From positions 11,116,001 through 11,180,000 of the forward strand of contig NC_057916.1 in the NCBI RefSeq assembly GCF_018873765.1: a DNA stretch of 64,000 nt. The letters run 5' to 3'. Origin of the DNA: Telopea speciosissima (Eukaryota; Streptophyta; Magnoliopsida; Proteales; Proteaceae). The position numbers were made by a program, and so were the translations under genes. Each line of letters starts with the position of its first letter. Within the stretch, counting starts at the first letter, position 1. Of the stretch, positions 60,101-64,000 are shown in pieces. Under the pieces are notes generated by a model. That model made no database searches. It was not told the origin of the DNA and saw only the letters and a list, made by a program, of their open reading frames with translations.

Positions 60101-61798
60101 TTACATTAAATAGTGTAAGGTGTCCGTCTATAACAGACAGCTAAGTGTCTATGTTGTTCTAATCTTTCCCAAGGGAATATCTTATTTTGATAAATTACAT
60201 TACATATTTGTCCTATTGTTTCCACTGGAATAACAAATCAGATCATGAATTTTTTGGATAATTTTCTATTATTTATTACTTGATTCGTACCTGGCAAGTT
60301 TTCCTGATATGTATCAAATGATTGACCAAACAAATTGATAGAATACAGAAATAATAATGATACAGGAACAGTTAATGTAAATGGGAAAGGAAAGCGAATG
60401 AAAAAAAAAAAAAAAAATAGAAGAAACGGGAGACTTCTAACTTGCCTTTGTCACCACATAATCAATAGAAGGCTCAAAACTAGCTGGTGTTTTCTTCGTG
60501 ATGTCATTTGGAATCTGATCCAACGTGTATCCAACAGATAACTTTGCTGCCATTTTGGCTATTGGGAAGCCAGTAGCTTTGGATGCCAAAGCGGATGACC
60601 TTGACACTCTAGGATTCATCTCAATCACCATTACCTCCCCATCATTAGGATTTACGGCAAATTGTACATTTGAACCCCCACACTCAACTCCAATCTCCCT
60701 TATGATCGCAATCGAGTAATCCCTAAGGCACTGGTACTCTTTATCTGTCAGAGTCTGAGCAGGGGCCACTGTGATCGAGTCCCCAGTATGAACACCCATT
60801 GGATCAATGTTTTCAATGGAACAAATAATAACCACATTGTCAGCCAAGTCTCTCATAACCTCGAGCTCATACTCCTTCCACCCCAACAAAGACTTCTCCA
60901 CCAGAACCTGGGTTGTCAAACTAGCCGTGAGGCCAGATTTGCATATCGATTCGAACTCCTCCTTGTTGTAAGCAATTCCACCTCCGGTGCCACCCAATGT
61001 AAATGCAGGCCGTATGATCAGAGGAAACTCGCCGATGGAATTGGCAATCTCAATACACTCATCTAGAGTGGTACCAATCCCAGAAGGCGGCGTTTTGATT
61101 CCAATGTTCTTCATCGCTTGCTTAAACAATTCTCTGTCTTCTGCTTTCTTGATCGCATCCAGTTTCGCTCCAATCAGCTCCACACCGTACCTATTGAGAG
61201 CGCCACTTTCGGCCAACGCAACGGCAAGGTTAAGAGCTGTCTGACCACCCATGGTGGGCAAGAGAGCGTCAGGCCTTTCCTTCTCAAGGACCTGTTCGAC
61301 GAGCTCGGGTGTCATCGGGGTGATGTAGGTCCTGTCAGCCAAATCGGGATCGGTCATAATGGTTGCAGGATTCGAGTTAATCAGAACCACTTCGTATCCC
61401 TCTTCTTTGAGAGCCTTGCATGCCTGCGTGCCCGAGTAATCGAATTCACAGGCTTGGCCGATAACAATAGGCCCTGCACCCAGAATCAAAATCTTCTTAA
61501 TGTCTGCTCTCTTCCCCAACGGCGTCCCACCAAACGGGCCATTACCCAAGCCTTGGGTGGCCGCATTGGAGCCATGCTCGCAACGCACGCAAGACTTGGT
61601 AGAACAAGCGAGCGGTCGCCCATGGTGTAGCTTCAAAGATGCGGCATTACTTTTCTTCCCTGCCTTCTTGAAGTACACCAGAAAGGGCACACCCGTGGAT
61701 TTCAGTGAGCATGATTTGGAAGACGAAGCAACACAAGACGACGGCGATGAAACCAACCTAGCTGAAAAGCTTTCGCATGGGTTCATGCAAAGACCCAT
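31569..61798 (-). CDS. CARB: Carbamoyl-phosphate synthase large chain, chloroplast (CARB)
   Basis: Three exons (60446-61798, 33731-34423, 31569-33119) give 1198 aa, the normal plant length. With the small subunit (CARA) the enzyme makes carbamoyl phosphate from glutamine-derived ammonia, bicarbonate and two ATP in the plastid, feeding arginine and pyrimidine synthesis; Arabidopsis VEN3 encodes it. Seen: a Ser/Lys/Cys-rich, acid-poor transit peptide (about 1-90); the first ATP-grasp half starting [21 protein letters not shown] (103); a second half starting [15 protein letters not shown] (about 653); two EMNPR/EANPR-type metal-binding motifs ([19 protein letters not shown]); and a C-terminal MGS-like regulatory domain (about 1045-1180, [10 protein letters not shown]). 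The first in-frame ATG is 61798; 61786 is possible. Introns are 26,022 bp (GC-AG) and 611 bp (GT-AG). The frame is intact. Bacterial CarB is homologous, but introns and transit peptide show a nuclear plant gene. Confidence 0.95.
33120..33730 (-). other. CARB: CARB intron 2
   Basis: 611-bp GT-AG intron in phase 0. The donor is GCCCTTCAG|GTTGGG and the acceptor tttcag|GAAGC. It joins FALQ to [13 protein letters not shown], the expected second-half nucleotide-binding sequence. No transposon was seen inside it. Confidence 0.9.
33731..34423 (-). CDS. CARB: CARB exon 2
   Basis: Encodes residues 452-682: the remainder of the first half, the helical oligomerisation region (IPRFAFEK through [11 protein letters not shown]), and the start of the second half ending [16 protein letters not shown]. 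The acceptor is catgtag|ATACCTCGG. The conserved junction [13 protein letters not shown] fixes the boundary with exon 1. Confidence 0.93.
35250..37262 (+). mobile_element. Ty1/Copia retrotransposon, 3' half, decayed (Copia-1)
   Basis: From 5' to 3': the integrase-RT linker, reverse transcriptase (motifs [25 protein letters not shown], the D-V-K-N-A-F-L region, [18 protein letters not shown]), RNase H ([16 protein letters not shown]), and a 190-bp 3' LTR. Frames are broken: a shift near 35850, a stop near 36055, another break near 36150, and a deletion of about 30 residues in RNase H near 36885 (after LLWLN). Gag, protease, the integrase core and the 5' LTR are absent, so it is a truncated relic. 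Same family as Copia-2 at 42182. Confidence 0.85.
37073..37262 (+). repeat. Copia-1 3' LTR
   Basis: 190 bp beginning tgttgaataatg and ending tttgttaaca, preceded by a short purine tract (caggggag). It contains aataaa near 37198 as a likely poly(A) signal. Length and ends match the rebuilt 5' LTR of Copia-2. Confidence 0.7.
37624..38240 (+). pseudogene. hAT transposase C-terminal remnant
   Basis: Translation near 37624 gives G-E-W-W-x-L-Y-G..L..I-A-x-R, the hallmark of the hAT dimerisation domain, followed by a decayed region and then an acidic tail ([20 protein letters not shown]) typical of hAT C-termini. The signature SSxCERNWS block is degraded. A 172-bp segment is tandemly duplicated (37821-37992 and 37993-38166); the second unit keeps an open frame, the first has stops. 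No intact transposase. Confidence 0.65.
37821..38166. repeat. 172-bp tandem duplication inside the hAT remnant
   Basis: Both units begin tgaatgcagcacatac and run to aaggttgctagtttga. They differ by scattered substitutions and one 3-bp indel (gaggag versus gaggaggag). Confidence 0.85.
38241..40234. other. Intronic, mostly unassigned
   Basis: 38241-39030 may continue the hAT-derived DNA but is too decayed to call. 39330-39440 contains 'cgaaacc/aggtttcggctagg' motifs like those in the Mutator-like elements at 48911 and 57305, so it may be a fragment of that family. The rest shows nothing recognisable. Confidence 0.35.
40235..40850 (-). mobile_element. Older RTE-type LINE fragment, 3' end
   Basis: Conserved signposts of the RTE LINE 3' end (actaaatgggatcggctac, ggcctctgttg, cctcatttcagctac, ttttaaaggaata) occur in the same order as in the better copy at 40980-42181 but with many substitutions and stops. 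It is an independent, older copy next to the younger one. Confidence 0.7.
40980..42181 (-). mobile_element. RTE-type LINE, 3' part of split element
   Basis: Minus-strand reverse transcriptase: [24 protein letters not shown], then after a single stop in the motif following [15 protein letters not shown], followed by the RTE-type C-terminal region (RYLGSIV, HIQQRP, RGRPKM). The FADD catalytic motif is intact. Upstream pieces of the same element lie at 55415-55534 and 56747-57000, separated by later insertions. Across the Copia insertion the frame continues as [13 protein letters not shown] once one copy of the 5-bp duplication is discounted. The endonuclease part is not seen. Confidence 0.88.
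42182..42306 (-). repeat. Copia-2 3' LTR, 5'-deleted
   Basis: About 125 bp align with the 5' LTR copy at 46171-46295 with only three differences seen. The first roughly 65-85 bp of this LTR and the adjoining end of the RNase H region are deleted: coding sequence ending KVFHP runs directly into mid-LTR sequence. Confidence 0.8.
46156..46170 (-). other. Copia-2 primer binding site
   Basis: Immediately after the 5' LTR, the minus strand reads TGGTGGCAGAGCAGG, close to the initiator-Met tRNA complement (TGGTATCAGAGC) used by most plant Copia elements. Confidence 0.7.
46171..46318 (-). repeat. Copia-2 5' LTR, first piece (split by L1)
   Basis: 148 bp here plus 42 bp at 55373-55414 make a 190-bp LTR with TGTTGG and CTAACA ends on the minus strand. 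The L1 insertion duplicated aaaaggtaaaaag at the break. Length equals the Copia-1 LTR. Confidence 0.88.
48508..50757 (-). repeat. Gypsy 3' LTR (with 1-kb insertion)
   Basis: Aligns along its length with 52569-53841 once the Mutator-like element at 48911-49901 and one copy of its 9-bp duplication are left out (about 1.25 kb remains). The other LTR has about 25 extra bp near 53641. Confidence 0.9.
48902..49910. mobile_element. Mutator-like non-autonomous element in the Gypsy LTR
   Basis: A 991-bp insert absent from the other LTR, flanked by ggttgtaat (48902-48910 and 49902-49910). The ends are inverted: caaggttctaaaactcg at the start and cgagtttttgttccat at the finish. Both terminal regions are packed with tttcgac/gtcgaaa motifs; the centre is AT-rich without a coding frame. 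The 9-bp duplication suggests the Mutator superfamily; no transposase supports this further. Confidence 0.8.
50758..50767 (-). other. Gypsy polypurine tract
   Basis: On the minus strand cggggagagt directly precedes the TGATG start of the 3' LTR, as expected for plus-strand priming. Confidence 0.6.
50969..52552 (-). pseudogene. Gypsy gag with one nonsense codon
   Basis: A single 528-codon frame (ATG at 52552). Seen in order: an N-terminal coiled region, a strongly basic/acidic Arg-Asp-His-rich stretch, the retrotransposon gag domain ([49 protein letters not shown]), a Ser/Thr-rich linker, and a zinc knuckle [15 protein letters not shown] whose last ligand is Tyr instead of Cys. The frame is broken by one TGA near 52046, just before [11 protein letters not shown], where the family usually has Trp, so one base change explains it. 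No other stop until the end. Confidence 0.88.
52553..52566 (-). other. Gypsy primer binding site
   Basis: Two bases inside the 5' LTR, the minus strand reads TTGGTATCAAAGCC, matching the initiator-Met tRNA type with one mismatch. Confidence 0.75.
52569..53841 (-). repeat. Gypsy 5' LTR
   Basis: 1273 bp with TGATG/CATCA ends. It matches the 3' LTR closely. A related but diverged LTR occurs as a solo copy at 55535-56746 and as a fragment at 54294-54813. Confidence 0.9.
54286..54821 (+). mobile_element. Truncated LTR-related insertion in the L1
   Basis: About 520 bp between direct repeats tgatgcgg. The L1 frame is continuous across it ([16 protein letters not shown]) when one repeat is removed. 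The inserted sequence matches the first half of the solo LTR at 55535-56746 (for example gggttacatacatgttgggcc, gagtcttctatataagtttg) and stops just after attaataaaaatta..atgcttgc, a likely transcript 3' end. The 8-bp repeat is longer than the usual 5 bp for LTR elements. Confidence 0.7.
55373..55414 (-). repeat. Copia-2 5' LTR, second piece
   Basis: The minus strand begins TGTTGGATTTTATGG and includes the ccagaata..tattctgg inverted pair shared with the Copia-1 LTR. It completes the LTR whose other 148 bp are at 46171-46318. Confidence 0.88.
55415..55534 (-). mobile_element. RTE LINE, middle piece
   Basis: Minus-strand translation [20 protein letters not shown] and [15 protein letters not shown] is the RTE reverse transcriptase segment just upstream of the piece at 42181. 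It is bounded by the solo LTR on one side and the Copia LTR on the other. Confidence 0.88.
55530..56751 (+). mobile_element. Solo Gypsy LTR with 5-bp TSD
   Basis: tcggg (55530-55534, 56747-56751) flanks a 1212-bp sequence starting TAATGCAGAT and ending CTACATTA. It is related to the Gypsy LTR at 52569-53841 but in the opposite orientation; the shared end is seen in ggctcctagtaggt..acctacctaggactaca. The expected TG/CA termini both read TA, which two transitions could explain. No internal region remains, so it most likely arose by LTR-LTR recombination. Confidence 0.82.
56747..57000 (-). mobile_element. RTE LINE, upstream piece
   Basis: Minus-strand translation contains [29 protein letters not shown] and a decayed LFN..I segment, the start of RTE reverse transcriptase. 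It leads, across the solo LTR, into the PIYKNK motif at 55534. Confidence 0.8.
57159..57304. repeat. 78-bp tandem duplication
   Basis: Two units starting tgtgaaataagccacctcat at 57159 and 57237. The second unit is interrupted at 57304 by the Mutator-like element and resumes at 58368 (gatattgattcatcaattt). Confidence 0.8.
57296..58376. mobile_element. Mutator-like non-autonomous element, second copy
   Basis: A 1063-bp insert between gatattgaa (57296-57304) and gatattgat (58368-58376), one mismatch. Start catagttctaaaactca and end gagtttttgaacctt are inverted relatives of the ends of the element at 48911-49901. Terminal regions are again full of tctcga/tcgaga motifs. It contains the smaller MITE at 57727-57833. 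The interrupted tandem repeat independently confirms the insertion. Confidence 0.78.
57727..57833. mobile_element. MITE nested in the Mutator-like element
   Basis: Begins catagttcacggcgtctcgg and ends gtgacaccttgacaactatg; ends and GC-rich interior (aaggcgcccgcctagg) match the element at 1400-1569. Confidence 0.6.
59360..59810 (+). mobile_element. LTR remnant, Copia-like (inferred)
   Basis: The stretch ccgtggacgtagcatacc...gtgaaccacgtaaaatctccgtgttatcttgctc, preceded by ctctaagagagaatat-type sequence and followed by T-rich DNA to ttctaaca (about 59806), resembles the R/U5 end of many plant Copia LTRs. No partner LTR, target duplication or coding part was found. Confidence 0.45.
60446..61798 (-). 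CDS. CARB: CARB exon 1
   Basis: Encodes residues 1-451: transit peptide and most of the first ATP-grasp half (carboxyphosphate-forming), with GGQTALN, the glycine-rich [26 protein letters not shown] and [10 protein letters not shown]. It ends DYVVTK followed by the GC donor. The reading frame is open upstream to a TTG at 61834, but the first ATG is 61798. Confidence 0.93.
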
Positions 61799-62300
61799 CT
61801 CTCTCTCTCTGAGCACCAAAAGCACAAGAATCAAAATTCAAAGAATACGAGGATATAGAGCTAAGAAATCGATGAGTTGTAGGGCAAATGAAACCAGACA
61901 ACAGGGCGGCAGTGAAGTTACGTGGAACCAGAATCAAATGAGAAAGAGAAGCGAATACAAGGGATCTTCAATGAAGTAGTCTTTCTTTTTATCTAGGGTT
62001 TAAAGGATCTTCATTGCTTTCCCAGTCGAGAGCTTCAAAGCTTCTTCGGCTTCTAAAAATAGTGCACTCACTCCCACCAAGTCAGTTGGCACTAGCTTTC
62101 AGTTTCAGTGACTCCGATATCTTATCGCTCTCACTGTGTCGTCTCTTTCCGAGTCGAATTTCTCAATTTTTTATTTTTGGGTAGAAAGAGTCCAATTCCT
62201 CAATAAGAGAAAGCTCTTTTATGGGGTCTTATCCAAATTTGGAGAAGGGAAAAAGACAGAGGTGGGGGAATCAACAGAGACAGGCTAAAATATCAACATC
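61799..62300 (-). promoter_or_regulatory. CARB: CARB 5' UTR and proximal promoter region
   Basis: Inferred from position. On the minus strand a purine-rich gagagagagag tract sits directly before the ATG. No unambiguous TATA box was found. A possible retroposon scar lies at 62154-62203. Confidence 0.35.
62154..62203 (-). mobile_element. Possible ultra-short retroposon scar, reverse orientation
   Basis: tcgaatttctcaa (62154-62166) and tccaattcctcaa (62191-62203) match at 11 of 13 positions and flank a 24-bp insert that on the minus strand reads ctctttctaccc plus an A-rich tail. It has the same layout as the other scars but a diverged repeat. Confidence 0.4.
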
Positions 62301-63470
62301 AAAATTATGATATTGCGGGTCTAGGTCTTTTTGGAGCCTAGCACTTGTCCCGCATTAGAAATCATGGAACCGCCATTGGGTCTGTTAATTTTTATTTTTA
62401 ATTTTAATTTTAATTAAATACAATTGAGACAGCTGGTTAATGCATTAACCTTTTTCTATTAGAGATACCCGCATTAACCTTTTTCGCTTCTTATCCACTC
62501 CAACCTTTTTCTCTTCTCCTTAATCCTCATCCACTCCACAGTAGTGGTATTTTTATGGGTTGTTTGGAAAGGGTTCTCCAAGTGGGTCTTGGTTCCATAC
62601 ATGGCAGCTTAGATCAAGAGCGTATCCAATGCATGAGACTCCCGTCACTCACAAGGGTTATAATGTACGTAGTCTTACCTTTACTTTCACAAATAGGCTA
62701 TTTCTAGACTCGAACCCATGACCAATTGATCACAATACAGCAATCTTTACCATTGCTCCAAGGCCCAACCTCACATGACAGGTTAGAGTGTTGGACCATG
62801 GATTTAAAAACCAGATCAGATTGAATCAATCCGTTTCAATTTCGGCTGATCCATATTAGACCAATCCCAACTAAATTGATAGGGTTAGGGATCTACAGGT
62901 GGATTCTAGGGTGTTATGTGTCTATTCAGGCCAATCCATATCAAAGTCAATCTAGATCTTGATTTCGTATTGGAATTGGTCTGGATCCCAATTTCATATT
63001 TTAAAACCTTAGGTTAAACAAATTCTAACTTTGTAGATATATGACCCAAATCCGTTGCTCACATGTCAAGCTTCATTCCAAAAATCACGTATGTATGGAG
63101 AGGAGGTGCATCCCAAAATTTTATAACTGCCACATAATATGTAGACATACGTGTGACTATTTGTTTGAATTTTAACATTAAGTTTGTTATGTGGCATGTC
63201 CATACTTTTTCTAAGATATCCAACAGTTATAATTGTCACATCACCCTTTCATGAAGTATAAATAGATAATATGTCTTCAAAACCTTCACCAGAGATTTAG
63301 AAAAACTTTTTCACCTACATCACTTTGGTCATCTTAATTCTATAAATGTAAGGAAGCAGTTTTCTTTCACCCATGGTCAAAGGAGATCGAGGGGTTTGGA
63401 TGGTGTACAAGGATTTCAAAGAACAATCGAGAGGTATTATCAACTTCGTACTATAGGGGGCAAAGCTTTT
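62300..63470. other. Intergenic, no gene seen
   Basis: 62800-63010 is made of degenerate 'gatcagattgaatcaatcc' and 'ctggatcccaattt' motifs like repeat DNA at 9480, 23590, 26830 and 27650. 63360-63480 has the ttttctttcaccca motif seen at 10545 and 22230. Nothing else recognised. Confidence 0.4.
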
Positions 63471-63476
63471 ATGACC

Positions 63477-63990
63477 CTATATAGGTGTAATACGGAAACT
63501 AAAACAAGAAGAGGGAGGGAATGAATCCCAACTAATAAAATTCATATGCTCAGTAACAAAGGAAGCTAAAGAGTCTGCCACAAAGTTACTCTGCCTAACA
63601 CATGGATAAGTGAACATGGAACAGTCTTGAACTAAGAAAATAGATAGTTTGAGATCATGGAAGTGATCCTCCATGTCCAACCATAAAAAGATTGGTTGAG
63701 TAGATATTGATGACCAACAGAGAGTCTCCTTCAAGAATGAGGTGCTTATAGTTGCATTGAATTACGGTGTGAAGTGCTTGTCTAGTTATAAGAATTTCTG
63801 CTACATAAGCGTATGTGTATCCCACATACTTTGAGAAACCCGAAAAGCGCCCATGGTGATATCTGAAAACTCCACACAAACCTTCATGACCAAGGGAGCC
63901 AAGACAAGCCCCATCAACATTTGCATCAATGAAATTCTTTGAAGGTGAGGACCAAGAGATACTAAATGTGTTATAGACCAAACCCTTCAT
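63477..63990 (-). pseudogene. LINE-type RNase H domain remnant
   Basis: Two overlapping minus-strand frames make one domain of the RVT_3/RNase H-like type found at the 3' end of plant LINEs: KNFIDANVDGACLGSLGHEGLCGVFR first, then YVAEILITRQAL, LILEGDSLLVI, and after a frameshift near 63700 FVADSLASF. The four acidic positions (VDGA, AE, EGDS, VADS) are recognisable. The upstream polymerase is not in the window, and flanking ends were not identified. Confidence 0.7.
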
Positions 63991-64000
63991 GATATCATAA

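Larger units (their letters stand above)
34424..60445 (-). other. CARB: CARB intron 1: 26-kb GC-AG intron filled with transposons
   Basis: On the minus strand the donor is ACAAAG|GCAAGT and the acceptor catgtag|ATACC. A GT donor at this place would break the conserved VVTK-IPRF junction, so the GC donor is required; GCAAGT is the usual strong GC-type consensus. The intron contains Copia, hAT, RTE, L1, Gypsy and Mutator-like insertions on both strands. About 0.8 kb next to exon 2 (34424-35240), 58388-59350 and about 0.6 kb next to exon 1 show no recognisable element. Confidence 0.88.

Noticed and set aside
60437..61834. Bacterial contamination, because the protein resembles bacterial CarB
   Set aside because: Introns, a transit peptide and surrounding plant repeats show a nuclear gene; plant CARB is known to be of this type.
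61799..61834. Start of CARB upstream at 61834
   Set aside because: That codon is TTG. The first in-frame ATG is at 61798.
63477..63990. A host RNase H-like gene
   Set aside because: Frameshifted and of the LINE-derived RVT_3 type; no intact coding sequence in the window.

Overview
The window is nuclear DNA of a flowering plant, most likely a eudicot or magnoliid; the species cannot be fixed from sequence alone. Evidence: a plant-specific LOB-domain gene, a carbamoyl-phosphate synthase large subunit with a chloroplast transit peptide and introns, AT-rich non-coding DNA full of microsatellites and MITEs, and typical plant retroelements (Copia, Gypsy, L1 and RTE LINEs, a tRNA-type SINE). No rRNA, tRNA or CRISPR array was seen.

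Three host genes can be supported, all on the minus strand. (1) 6698-7975: an intronless TSG101/VPS23 (ELC) homologue of ESCRT-I. (2) 24684-25472: a two-exon class I LBD transcription factor of the LBD1/LBD11 type, with a TATA box and an upstream TGACGTCA site. (3) 31569-61798: CARB, the chloroplast carbamoyl-phosphate synthase large chain (1198 aa), in three exons. Its first intron is 26,022 bp and begins with a non-canonical GC donor. The genes share no pathway; they are independent neighbours.

1-31.3 kb and 61.8-64 kb are mostly intergenic. They carry small non-autonomous elements: MITEs with visible target-site duplications, two fold-back elements, a SINE and a truncated second copy, a locally duplicated block (11.2 and 13.4 kb), a tandem array, and a set of tiny poly(A) insertions of about 14-35 bp flanked by 9-18 bp direct repeats that look like extremely truncated L1 retroposition events. 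A LINE RNase H remnant lies at 63.5-64.0 kb.

CARB intron 1 (34424-60445) holds almost all protein-coding transposon DNA. From low to high coordinate: a decayed Copia 3' half (35.25-37.26 kb), a hAT transposase tail (37.6-38.2 kb), RTE LINE fragments (40.2-42.2 kb), then a nest that can be unpicked from its target-site duplications. An RTE LINE was hit by a Copia element (TSD gtctc), whose 5' LTR was hit by an L1 (TSD aaaaggtaaaaag), which was hit by a gag-only Gypsy element (TSD acaat), whose 3' LTR was hit by a Mutator-like element (TSD ggttgtaat). The RTE LINE was separately hit by a solo LTR (TSD tcggg). A second Mutator-like element (57.3-58.4 kb) and an LTR remnant (59.4-59.8 kb) complete the intron. 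The CARB reading frame is intact despite this load.
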